NCBI GenBank assembly: GCA_038062615.1
Contig: JBBTWV010000004.1
Location: 1 to 32,212 of the forward strand
Source: JBBTWV01 sp038062615
GTDB lineage: Bacteria; Patescibacteriota; Gracilibacteria; UBA1369; UM-FILTER-53-11
Direction: 5' to 3'
Length of the DNA stretch: 32,212 nt
The notes beneath the pieces are model-generated. The model was not told where the DNA came from and made no database searches. It worked only from the letters and a program-made list of their open reading frames with translations. Made by a program: the position numbers and the translations under genes. Each line of letters opens with the position of its first letter. Within the stretch, counting starts at the first letter, position 1. Positions 14,617-22,416 of this stretch are shown here, in pieces.

Positions 14617-15072
14617 ATGAAAAACGCAGTTTCATCCCTTCTCCGAGTCTTGGATGGCATCTCACCTCCACAGAAGGCGCAGGCTCATTGTGATGTGCCT
14701 TGCGGTGTCTATGAACCGGATTCCATGCTTTGGGCCGTGGAGACGTGTATGAAGCTTGTGGAGAAAATTTTAGTACTTGAGTTACCGGATACAAGCGATA
14801 GACAGTCGCTTGCCGATCACCATAACACTGTTGTTCGTGCCATTCATGAAAAAGAAAAATACGCGCAGATATGCAAAGAGCAGATTTTGATTTTGTGGAC
14901 GGATTATTTTAAACCGGAACATTTGGCCAAGTGGCCGGATTTGCATGACAAGATTTGGAAGGCGGCCAAGCAGTGTTCGGTGGTAAAGCGCACGGTGAGT
15001 TTAGATGAGGTAAAAAAACTCAAAACATTGGTGGACGAGGTGGCTGAAATTTTTCGTGCAACTAAAAAATAA
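14617..15072 (+). CDS. sodN: Nickel superoxide dismutase precursor
   Basis: The 151-residue precursor has a 23-residue propeptide (MKNAVSSLLR...PPQKAQA), then the nickel hook HCDVPCGVY. After cleavage this gives His1, Cys2, Asp3, Pro5, Cys6 and Tyr9, all catalytic and ligand residues of Ni-SOD. The rest is the four-helix bundle, with the conserved ILWTDYFKPEHL block; the mature length is 128 residues, close to the usual ~117. The enzyme dismutates superoxide to oxygen and hydrogen peroxide. The propeptide is not a Sec signal, so a cytoplasmic location is likely. The maturation protease gene follows 6 bp later, making a classic two-gene operon. No nickel transporter lies nearby. Confidence 0.95.
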   Translation: MKNAVSSLLRVLDGISPPQKAQAHCDVPCGVYEPDSMLWAVETCMKLVEKILVLELPDTSDRQSLADHHNTVVRAIHEKEKYAQICKEQILILWTDYFKPEHLAKWPDLHDKIWKAAKQCSVVKRTVSLDEVKKLKTLVDEVAEIFRATKK

Positions 15073-15078
15073 ATTTTT

Positions 15079-15357
15079 ATGTCTTGGCCTATTACGCGCT
15101 TTGAGATTGAGGGTGAGAGCATGATTCCCAATTTTCAGTCAGGGGATAGGGTTTTGGTTTGGCGATGGGGAAGTGTGCGGCCAGGCGACGTGGTGGTTTT
15201 TTGCAAAAATGGAATCAAGATGGTGAAACGGGCGGTTTCACGAAAAGGGGATCGCTGGGTGATGCGCGGCGATAATGTGAATGCGAGTACCGACAGTTTG
15301 GATTTTGGAGAAGTGGAAAGCGACAAGATTATTGGGAAGGTAGTGGCGACGTATTAG
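15079..15357 (+). CDS. sodX: Nickel-type superoxide dismutase maturation protease
   Basis: 92 residues of the S26 signal-peptidase fold. Nucleophile Ser14 is in IEGESMIPNFQSGDRVLV, the RPGDVVVF strand follows, and general base Lys50 lies in GIKMVKRAV. RGDNVNASTDSLDFGEV is the conserved C-terminal box. There is no transmembrane helix, unlike true signal peptidases and in keeping with SodX. It is expected to remove the SodN propeptide so that His1 can bind nickel. It lies 6 bp downstream of sodN and follows AAATTTTT rather than a Shine-Dalgarno sequence. Confidence 0.92.
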   Translation: MSWPITRFEIEGESMIPNFQSGDRVLVWRWGSVRPGDVVVFCKNGIKMVKRAVSRKGDRWVMRGDNVNASTDSLDFGEVESDKIIGKVVATY

Positions 15358-15375
15358 GATAAGAAAAAATTCTGC

Positions 15376-15436
15376 CAGGCCGACCAGTGGGGAGGCTAAT
15401 AAATTAATGCCCCGACGCGAAGTCGGGGCAACCTTT
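15376..15436 (+). repeat. Structured repeat element, copy 3
   Basis: CAGGCCGACC is followed by GGCTAATAAATTAA, the perfect 8-bp stem TGCCCCGA (15408-15415) / TCGGGGCA (15423-15430) and ACCTTT. The leader is identical to copy 2, but the stem sequence is different and still fully paired. It lies between the convergent sodX and the 15443 gene, where it could terminate transcription. Confidence 0.7.
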
Positions 15437-15442
15437 ACTGTT

Positions 15443-16960
15443 TTATTTGCACTCATTGACTCCGTAATTTGCGAGGGTTTTCTTGATAATCTTGTCACAC
15501 GCTTCAGCATCGGCTTTATCTTGCGCATATCCTACAAAAGCGCTTCCTAAATCCTCAAATCCCAACTGCTGGGCAATGGCTCCAGCTTCATATGCCTGCC
15601 TTGAGCTGATATTGTTTTTCAATAAAAATTCCAAGATTTTTCTTATTTTATCCAAAGCTGCTTGAGTAGATTGTTCTGTATCATTGCCATATTGCTGATC
15701 GAGCCCAAGGCCTCTTACAATATCGGCGATAGAAGCGGTGGCGTCATTAAAGAGATCACTCACATAGTCATGAACTTGCGGAGCTGCTTCGCTGGCAAAA
15801 TCACTTCCTCCAGCAACATCATCCGCAAATGTTCCAGCTTCAGCGGCATCCAAAGAACTTCCCACACCATCGGAAATTGGGCCATCTAAAGCCCCGCTAG
15901 CGGCATCGCTGGCTCCTGGAATTCCGCCCAGTGCTCCCGCAGAAACTCCGGCCACGCGTTCCACCGATTCGTCACCTTCAAAATCCCTTTTATCCGTAGG
16001 CACTTCTTTAATGAGTATTTCAGCCGCATTGGAAGTGGCGTAGTTCATGTCCTCTTTAAAGTCTTCATCAGAACTTTTTTTCTTATAACCCTGCGCCACA
16101 AAATATGTTTTGAGATGTTCTTGTGGTGTATCACCCGCATTTAAAACCGTATCGTTTACCACCGTCAGTTGATCGTCGTTCAATTTTATTCCCCAAGAAA
16201 GGGCAAGCGCCGCGGCTTCTAAACGATCCGTATCCTGGCCATATCGCTTTTGACTTCCACCCTGCAAAGTTTTTTTCACCAAATGAGTTGCCAAAGACTT
16301 GGTAAGTTTTTGCGGGATATAAACATCGCCATGGTTTATCTTTGTCACTAAAAGGCCATTAATGCCGGTAGGAATGGTGTTGCGAGTATAGATGAGATTA
16401 TTGAACTCCTTTTTATGAATGGGAGTAATGACGGTGTAATTTTTCTCCACCATTTTTGACGGCGCAACTTTATTCATACGTCCACACAAAAAAGGATTAA
16501 ACCAAGAAAGCCGCGGATCACAACGATTAAAATAAGGAGCTTTTTTTATGGCCTCAGCCGTGGCTTTGCCGTTTCTGACATCAAAAATAAGGTAGGCCGG
16601 CGTGTTGGACTGTAAACTATCAATGCCCACTTGTACGCCATAGCCCAAGGTAGAAGAAAGATTCCCATGCGTTTTTCCTGATGGCATGGCCGTATATGGC
16701 GCAAGCGTCACACTCGCGCTTTCAACAAGACTGTCCTTAGGAATTACCAAATAGGCTTTTATGCCTTTAGGAAGATCGGTACTGAGGACGCCGCCTTCCT
16801 TATCTATTATTGTTGAAACTACATGGGCCACATCAACTGGAGCATATGGCACCGTTGTTTTGCTCTTTCCTGTTACGGCAAAAACCGGAGAAGCGCCGGA
16901 AGTAATAAGAGCCAGAATAATAAAGATGACACCCGTTTTTTTAATCGCAGCAATCATCAT
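15443..16960 (-). CDS. Secreted protein with ZU5-like segment, unknown function
   Basis: 505 residues from MMIAAIKKTG. A signal peptide (about 1-30, IFIILALITSGASPVFA) is followed by a segment with the pattern of a ZU5-like domain: EGGVLSTDLPKGIKAYLVIP, then ASVTLAPYTAMP (about 53-90). The middle is unremarkable. Residues about 345-415 are rich in Gly, Ala, Ser and Asp (GVSAGALGGIPGASDAASGA), a likely flexible linker. The C-terminus is helical with two Cys (EACDKI, NECK). A longer start at 17014 would overlap ung and place the signal peptide too deep, so 16960 is preferred. It is the last gene after ldh and ung. Confidence 0.7.
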   Translation of the reverse strand: MMIAAIKKTGVIFIILALITSGASPVFAVTGKSKTTVPYAPVDVAHVVSTIIDKEGGVLSTDLPKGIKAYLVIPKDSLVESASVTLAPYTAMPSGKTHGNLSSTLGYGVQVGIDSLQSNTPAYLIFDVRNGKATAEAIKKAPYFNRCDPRLSWFNPFLCGRMNKVAPSKMVEKNYTVITPIHKKEFNNLIYTRNTIPTGINGLLVTKINHGDVYIPQKLTKSLATHLVKKTLQGGSQKRYGQDTDRLEAAALALSWGIKLNDDQLTVVNDTVLNAGDTPQEHLKTYFVAQGYKKKSSDEDFKEDMNYATSNAAEILIKEVPTDKRDFEGDESVERVAGVSAGALGGIPGASDAASGALDGPISDGVGSSLDAAEAGTFADDVAGGSDFASEAAPQVHDYVSDLFNDATASIADIVRGLGLDQQYGNDTEQSTQAALDKIRKILEFLLKNNISSRQAYEAGAIAQQLGFEDLGSAFVGYAQDKADAEACDKIIKKTLANYGVNECK

Positions 16961-16988
16961 ATTTGGCTCTAATATAACAAATAGGAAC

Positions 16989-17651
16989 TCACCACTCAAC
17001 TGGCTCCTTTTCAACGGATTTTAAATATTCGTTCGTTTTACTAAAGTGCTTGCAGCCAAAAAATCCACTGTAGGCAGAAAAGGGTGAGGGATGCGCTGCT
17101 TTGAGTACAAGGTGTTTGTTAGTATCAATAAATTTGCCTTTTTCTTGCGCGTATCTGCCCCAAAGTAAAAAGACGAGATGCTCTTTTTGCTCTGCCAGTG
17201 AGCGAATCACCGCATCCGTAAAAGTTTCCCAGCCATGATGTTGATGCGACCCTGCCTCACATGCGCGCACCGTCAAAGTAGCATTTAATAAGAGCACGCC
17301 TTGCTTGGCCCATCTTTCTAAATTTCCAGATGAGCTTACCGGCTTGCCCAAGTCTTCTTGAATCTCTTTATAAATATTTTGCAGCGATGGTGGAATGGCC
17401 ACGTCTTCACTCACCGAAAAACAAAGTCCGTTGGCCTGGCGCACGCCGTGGTAGGGATCTTGACCCAAAATCACCACTTTTACCTCATCAAATGGACATA
17501 AATCCAACGCCCTAAAAATAGCCTTAGGCGGCGGATAAATTTTTTTAGTTTGATACTCTTGCTTCACAAAATTCGTGAGCTTTCCAAAATATTCCTGGCC
17601 AAACTCTGGCTCCAGATGTTTTTTCCAGGAGTCGTGAAGACGAATATTCAT
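16989..17651 (-). CDS. ung: Uracil-DNA glycosylase, family 1
   Basis: 220 residues, full length for UNG. The water-activating motif is GQDPYHG, followed by a GLCFSV strand and VLLLNATLTV. The DNA-intercalating loop HPSPFSAYSGFFGCKHFSK is intact. The enzyme removes uracil from DNA to start base excision repair. ATG 17651 (MNIRLHDSWKKHLE) is the typical family start; a GTG at 17666 would overlap the ldh stop as GTGA and add five residues. It is co-oriented with the frameshifted ldh upstream and the ZU5-like gene 28 bp downstream. Confidence 0.95.
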   Translation of the reverse strand: MNIRLHDSWKKHLEPEFGQEYFGKLTNFVKQEYQTKKIYPPPKAIFRALDLCPFDEVKVVILGQDPYHGVRQANGLCFSVSEDVAIPPSLQNIYKEIQEDLGKPVSSSGNLERWAKQGVLLLNATLTVRACEAGSHQHHGWETFTDAVIRSLAEQKEHLVFLLWGRYAQEKGKFIDTNKHLVLKAAHPSPFSAYSGFFGCKHFSKTNEYLKSVEKEPVEW

Positions 17652-17662
17652 GCGGGATGATT

Positions 17663-18608
17663 TCACTGAAAACTCTTAAGGATTTTTACAGCTTTTTCCA
17701 GCTGTTTTTGTTCCGTGGTGTTCAATGGCACATCAATAACTTCTGAAACACCAGTGGAGTCCAGTACGCATGGCACGCTTAAGGCAACATCGCTATGGCC
17801 GTGGAAGTCTTTGAGCAAAACGGAAAGCGGCACCACCACGCGTGAGTGCTGAAAAATATGCGCCATAATTTCTTTAATGACGACGCCGATGGAATAACAT
17901 GTGTAGCCGAGGTCGTGAATAATACGATAGGCCGCTGTGCGAGTTTCTTCATAACACTCATCCGCCATTTTTTTGGTGAATCCTTCAAACTCAAAAAGCG
18001 GCTTGCCGGCAACGTTGGCCGAACTTAAAACAGGAAAAGAGCTGTCTCCGTGCTCACCCAAAATAAAAGCCTCAATGCTCTGCGGATTCAAACAAAGCCG
18101 CTGTGATAAGTGAAAGCGGAAGCGTGCGGTGTCCAGCATGGTGCCGGAACCAAAAACGCGGTTTGGCGGAAACCCGGAGAGTTTAATGGTCTCGTACGTG
18201 AGCGCATCCACCGGATTGGTGACGACAAGGAGGATGGAATCCGGCGCGGCCCTGGCAATACGCGGAATCATGTCTTCAAAAATCTTTTTATTTTTGGCGC
18301 ATAGGTCCAGGCGCGTCTCGCCCTCTTTTTGGGCCTCGCCGGCGGTGATCAATAAGCTGCGATCCGGCGCAGGCAGAGACATCATCACTCGCGATGAGTT
18401 TGGTGTATTTAAGGAGCGAAAGTGAGTGCTCAAAATCTAATAAAAGTCCCTCTGCTTTTTCTTTGCGAAGATCAATGAGCGCTATTTCGGTAGGCGTCCC
18501 ATCCAACAACATGGCATAGGCTGCTGTGGCTCCAACATTGCCGCATCCCACTACAGAAACTTTAAACGAAGTTTGATACGAAGACCGAATGGAACAAATT
18601 TTTGGCAT
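17663..18608 (-). pseudogene. ldh: L-lactate dehydrogenase, frameshifted
   Basis: The N-terminal part (from ATG 18608) has the NAD-binding VVGCGNVGATAAYAML and IALIDLRKEKAEG. The rest lies in another frame: LLITAGEAQKEGETRLDL, NPVDALTY, DTARFRFHLSQR, GEHGDSSFPV. Gln in AGEAQKEGETR points to lactate rather than malate specificity. The break is near 18350-18362. Aligning by length, a 2-base deletion (or a 1-base insertion) in a non-homopolymer stretch would explain it. Every catalytic residue (Arg, Asp, His) is present, so the lesion is recent or is a sequencing error. A TATAAT box at 18617-18622 is 8 bases before the ATG, a leaderless-type start. Confidence 0.85.
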
Positions 18609-18785
18609 ACGCGTGCATTATACTCCAGGAGACAGCCGCTGTAGTAGAATACCGAGCATGTTTGAGAAAAGAGAAAGGTTTTCGGCAGCGAAGCAAGCCC
18701 CAGTTGTACTTCCGCCGCTTGCTCATTCTAAAAGTTACCACCCGGACAAATAAGATTCCCCACGCGCACAGGTAATCGCAGCAGC

Positions 18786-18814
18786 TTGCATGGTAAGTGG
18801 AAATATGATATAAT
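18786..18814 (+). promoter_or_regulatory. Strong extended -10 promoter of the surface-protein pair
   Basis: TTGCAT (18786-18791), 17 bp, and TATAAT (18809-18814) preceded by TGA. The upstream gap (18609-18785) holds only an AGCAAGC/GCTTGCT inverted repeat near 18692-18735. Confidence 0.8.
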
Positions 18815-18842
18815 ATCAAAAATATAATAAATACAAAAAATT

Positions 18843-20090
18843 ATGAAAAATATACATAAGAAAATATCTTTTTCAGTTATCGTAGCGGTGGTTGCAGTTG
18901 TGGCGCTTATTTCTTTTGCCATGACCCAGGCGTCGAATACATCCATTGGCGCAACGGGTGTTTCATCAACTGGTGATTTGACCATCAATGGCGCAGCCAC
19001 GCTGGGAGACACATCCGGTGATGTCATTACGATTCATGGAACCCCTACTTTTAATTCGGCGGCAAATTTTAACGGCAATACGGTTTTTGGCGACACGTCT
19101 GCGGATACGGTTTCATTTACGGCCACGCCGACGCTGACGGTTGCTGCAGATAAAAAGATTACGATTGATGCCTCGACGGCAGATCAAACTCAAACAAGCG
19201 GCGTCATTGACCTGAATATTGATGCAGGTGTCACGAATGTTGTTGGACAAGATATTTCTATGGCGGTTCAAGGCGATTACCACGCCTATGGTCAAAAAAT
19301 AACATTAACAACTTCCGGTGCCGATTTGGGTGCGCTCACAGTGCACACGGGTGAAGCCGTATATCTTGCAGGCAAAAACAGCGCTACATCGGTAGGAAAC
19401 TATTGGGGAAACGCCGTTTTTTCTCAGAGTTCAACCAACAATGATGGAAATTACGTTGGTTATGCGGTGGCATTTGATGACTTACTGGGTGGAGCTGATT
19501 TTGCTGGAACCGCTGATGTTATTGGCATGCAGGCATACATTGATCGTACTTCAACGACGGCGGCAAACAACAACTTAACCGGTATTGAATTATCCGTTAA
19601 AAATCGCGGTTCTGGCGGAACGGCGGCATCGGCAGCCGGGATAAACGTCACCCTGGATGTAAGCACTGCCGTAACGGCGAGTGTCGGCTATGCTGTTTCG
19701 GAATCGGGCACAGGAACGGTTGATGATGGGCTCAAAGTTCAAGGGAGTGTAACGGATGGTGTAGACGTTTCTGCCACGGACATCGTTAACGGCATTAGCA
19801 TTGGATCAAACAATATCCTTTCCGGCGGAACCGTAACATTTTCAAGAGCTGCTTCGGGCATAGTAACCCTTACCGCTGTTGATGATAATTCTGATGCTGA
19901 TTTAAAACTCGACCCGGGTGGCGCGGGTTCGCTTTTGCTTGATATCCAGCAGGGGGATTTAACAACTGGTTCTTGTACAGCCGGGACCTTGGCTTACGAT
20001 ACCGCCGGCACTGCCGAACTTTGTTTCTGTAAAACAACAAACAACTGGAGCTGTATAAACATCGGCACGACAACCGGACCAACAGATTAA
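18843..20090 (+). CDS. Secreted, repetitive beta-rich surface protein
   Basis: 415 residues. An N-terminal hydrophobic helix (about residues 9-27, SVIVAVVAVVALISFAMTQA) acts as anchor or signal. The rest is low-complexity, rich in Thr, Gly, Ala, Ser and Asp, with short repeated beta-strand units such as GAATLGDTSGDVITIHGTP and TVFGDTSADTVSFTATP, reminiscent of tail-fibre-like or adhesin beta-solenoid proteins. The last 35 residues contain four Cys (SCTAG, ELCFCKTTNNWSC), a small disulfide-bonded cap seen at the ends of CPR surface proteins. Function unknown; it is probably an extracellular filament or adhesin. It is followed after 26 bp by the LamG-like gene. Confidence 0.75.
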   Translation: MKNIHKKISFSVIVAVVAVVALISFAMTQASNTSIGATGVSSTGDLTINGAATLGDTSGDVITIHGTPTFNSAANFNGNTVFGDTSADTVSFTATPTLTVAADKKITIDASTADQTQTSGVIDLNIDAGVTNVVGQDISMAVQGDYHAYGQKITLTTSGADLGALTVHTGEAVYLAGKNSATSVGNYWGNAVFSQSSTNNDGNYVGYAVAFDDLLGGADFAGTADVIGMQAYIDRTSTTAANNNLTGIELSVKNRGSGGTAASAAGINVTLDVSTAVTASVGYAVSESGTGTVDDGLKVQGSVTDGVDVSATDIVNGISIGSNNILSGGTVTFSRAASGIVTLTAVDDNSDADLKLDPGGAGSLLLDIQQGDLTTGSCTAGTLAYDTAGTAELCFCKTTNNWSCINIGTTTGPTD

Positions 20091-20116
20091 TAAATAAATA
20101 CTCTAATAAATATCCT

Positions 20117-21733
20117 ATGGCACTTACTTCCAGTCGCCGGTCTACGAAAATTTTATTTATGGTATCCGCAGTGGTTCTTGCGGCGGCGATTATTTTTGCC
20201 CAAGTGAAGGCACAAACGGCGCCGGACTCTTCCCTCATAGGCTGGTGGAAGTTTGATGGGAACGGAAATAATGAGGTTGCCGGTTCACCCGCAGCGGTAA
20301 ACATGGGTGGTTCTGTTTTTCAAGCTACCGGCGGAAAATTTGACGGTTATGCCTACATTCCAACAAGCACCGATTATGTAAGGGTCCCATATCAAAATAT
20401 TTTTGATCTTGCTGATTCATTTACGGTTGAGTTCTGGTTCCGTCAGCGCAGTAACCAAAGCTTTAACCAGGGCCTTGTTGAGAAGGGGAACCCGGTGAAC
20501 AATTACAACTTTAAAATATTTCGATACCTTTGGAATGAGTTCAATAATGGCGCAGTGATTGCAGGCTCAACGGCCGTGGGATCAGGGCACTGGTCGCAAG
20601 TGAGCAATAATAACGAGCCGTCGCATAATGTGTGGCATCATGTGGTGTATACAAGAACACCCGGCATTGCCGCTTACTATATTGATGGAGCGCTCGTCCA
20701 TTCGAGCGACAATGCTCAGACAGAATATGGCGGACCGGTGCAAACGCCACCCGCCGATATTTTTATTGGCCATCCTGCGCCGGATACCGATATTGATAAT
20801 TTAAAAATTTATAATAGAGCTTTAAATGCTACCGAGGTTCGGGAGTATAGCGGCTTTCCCGTCCCGCCACCTCCACCACCACCGCCACCACCGCCACCGC
20901 CTCCTCCTCCAGTAGTTGGGACATCTACCGCGGTAGGAACATCAACACTTCCTGGCACAACCACGACAATAGTCATCATCATGCCGTCTCCTGCCGGAAC
21001 TCCAGGCCCGACGGTAATTCCAACCACAACAACCGTGCCTACACCAACTTCTCCGGTTCAAACTGGAGCTGGCACCACTACGCAAACGGTACCGCCGCCG
21101 GTGGTATCAACGATGCCTCAGAATGCGCCGGTAAAAATGGTTGCCCTCAGCGCAGCGCAAAAAAAACAAATTAGCCGCATCGTCAAAATAAAGATTTTTG
21201 AGGCCCAAGCTTTGGTGAAGTCATCTACCAGAACGGTAAAACGCAGCGGGTTTGATTTGCAGAATTTGGTGGAAGCCATGAACGAGGAGCTAACAAAGAT
21301 GCAAACAGCCGCTAAGGCCCTGGAGGCCAACAGCGTGTCTGTCGATGATGCCTTTGATTACATCCAAATAAATGTTCTCGACGCTTTTGATGAGATGAAA
21401 GATATTAACGATAACATCCGTGCCCTAAGCAATGTGCGCCAATTTGTGACTCGCACTACGGCAGATATAAAGAGCTTTGAAAAGAAAGTCCGCCAAATGC
21501 AGAAGAATAAGAAACTGCCAGAAAATGCCCTGGCACTCTTGGAACAATTGCGTGCGGACCTGACTTCACTGCGTCTTCTCGCCGCTAAAAAGCTGACTTC
21601 AGAAACAGTCGCTGATGCTATGGCCGCCATCTGGATCATTTCGGATGAAAGCGATGAGTTGGAAAATGCCCTTGGACTCAACGCGCCTGATGCTACCGAG
21701 AAGCAGTTACAGAACTTGGTGCCGACACACTAG
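20117..21733 (+). CDS. Secreted LamG-like protein with polyproline linker and helical tail
   Basis: 538 residues. A signal or anchor helix (about 11-32) is followed by a LamG/concanavalin-like jelly-roll domain (about 38-245), with LIGWWKFDGNGNNEVAGS, SFTVEFWFRQ, HNVWHHVVYTR and IDNLKIYNRALNATEV. Then comes a run of about 16 prolines (250-266) and a Thr/Pro/Val-rich stalk to about 335. The tail (about 345-535) is alpha-helical, with coiled-coil-like heptads. LamG domains bind sugars or proteins; here the domain is displayed N-terminally and spaced by a rigid stalk. It probably works with the upstream surface protein from the same transcript. Confidence 0.85.
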   Translation: MALTSSRRSTKILFMVSAVVLAAAIIFAQVKAQTAPDSSLIGWWKFDGNGNNEVAGSPAAVNMGGSVFQATGGKFDGYAYIPTSTDYVRVPYQNIFDLADSFTVEFWFRQRSNQSFNQGLVEKGNPVNNYNFKIFRYLWNEFNNGAVIAGSTAVGSGHWSQVSNNNEPSHNVWHHVVYTRTPGIAAYYIDGALVHSSDNAQTEYGGPVQTPPADIFIGHPAPDTDIDNLKIYNRALNATEVREYSGFPVPPPPPPPPPPPPPPPPVVGTSTAVGTSTLPGTTTTIVIIMPSPAGTPGPTVIPTTTTVPTPTSPVQTGAGTTTQTVPPPVVSTMPQNAPVKMVALSAAQKKQISRIVKIKIFEAQALVKSSTRTVKRSGFDLQNLVEAMNEELTKMQTAAKALEANSVSVDDAFDYIQINVLDAFDEMKDINDNIRALSNVRQFVTRTTADIKSFEKKVRQMQKNKKLPENALALLEQLRADLTSLRLLAAKKLTSETVADAMAAIWIISDESDELENALGLNAPDATEKQLQNLVPTH

Positions 21734-21743
21734 TTTTTAATTC

Positions 21744-21817
21744 TGGCAGGGGCGGAAGGAATCGAACCCTCGTCAACCGCTTTGGAGGCGGGTGTACTGC
21801 CACTGTACGACGCCCCT
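21744..21817 (-). tRNA. tRNA-Trp(CCA)
   Basis: Acceptor AGGGGCG (21811-21817) pairs with CGCCCCT (21748-21754), followed by G and encoded CCA. D arm GTAC/GTAC. The anticodon loop CTCCAAA has anticodon CCA in a CCGC/GCGG stem (the outermost pair is C:U). T loop TTCGATT. It lies 10 bp from the convergent LamG-like gene. Confidence 0.95.
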
Positions 21818-21844
21818 ACAGAAACCTGTCGCGCTAGGGCATGG

Positions 21845-21939
21845 TATAACGCGTCAATTCTTTTCGCAATTATCGCGTTATATAAATTCCAGACCAGGTT
21901 TTTGTTGTGTTCTAATTCTGTGCCCGGGCACAGAATTGT
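21845..21939. repeat. Two inverted repeats upstream of tRNA-Trp
   Basis: The first is TATAACGCG (21845-21853) / CGCGTTATA (21874-21882) with AATT pairs inside. The second is a perfect 24-bp palindrome centred on CCCGGG (21916-21939, half AATTCTGTGCCC). A third palindrome, CCGTACTAGTACGG, is at 21982-21995. No gene is supported in 21818-22056. Confidence 0.5.
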
Positions 21940-22056
21940 ATCTCTATTTTGCTTTAAATAAGCCATTTTAGCGGATGGATCCCGTACTAGTACGGTGAAT
22001 TTGTCAATGCCACTTTCATCCTCTGTAGACTGGAATTAGGTCATGGAGGCCAACGC

Positions 22057-22404
22057 TTGCCTGCTGATAACAAAAATGTGAGAAAAGAAGATTTTATTAC
22101 TGGCCAAGAGAAGGGGCCGATGTTGGCTGATGCAAAATTTTATGCCTTGATGAAAAGATTTTTTGATGAAAATAGTATTACTTGGGGAGATAATGTCCCT
22201 TACGATACGGAGCCTGGTTATCCTGATTTTAGATATATGAAAGAGTTTCCAGGGCGAGTAAGCGCCATTGATCTTATAAAAATCCGTCTTTGCCAGGGTG
22301 ATTTTGATACTTTTGATTACAGGAATCCGACTGCAGACCCAGCAAAAATAGAACAGATGGGTGAGTTCCATAGGGCTGCGATTGAAGCCCGCGTTGCCGC
22401 TTAG
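22057..22404 (+). CDS. Hypothetical small protein
   Basis: 115 residues, unrecognised. It starts at TTG 22057, with GGAGG at 22045-22049 giving a good 7-base spacing, one of the few clear Shine-Dalgarno sites here. It is soluble and acidic, with two conspicuous blocks, ADAKFYALMKRFFDENSITWG and SAIDLIKIRLCQGDFDTFDYRNP. No signal or membrane segment. A TTGTCA at 22001-22006 with a weak TGTAGA -10 may serve as promoter. It converges with ftsI, 12 bp apart. Confidence 0.55.
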   Translation: MPADNKNVRKEDFITGQEKGPMLADAKFYALMKRFFDENSITWGDNVPYDTEPGYPDFRYMKEFPGRVSAIDLIKIRLCQGDFDTFDYRNPTADPAKIEQMGEFHRAAIEARVAA

Positions 22405-22416
22405 CCTTTACGCACT

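Noticed and set aside
14351..14620. Plus-strand ORF before sodN
   Set aside because: It begins inside the promoter, crosses a terminator and two hairpins, and has no family match.
20809..21027. Gly-rich minus-strand ORF opposite the polyproline stretch
   Set aside because: It is a mirror of the proline codons in the LamG-like gene.
21730..21966. Minus-strand ORF across tRNA-Trp
   Set aside because: Its C-terminal third is simply a translation of the tRNA; there is no start signal or family match.
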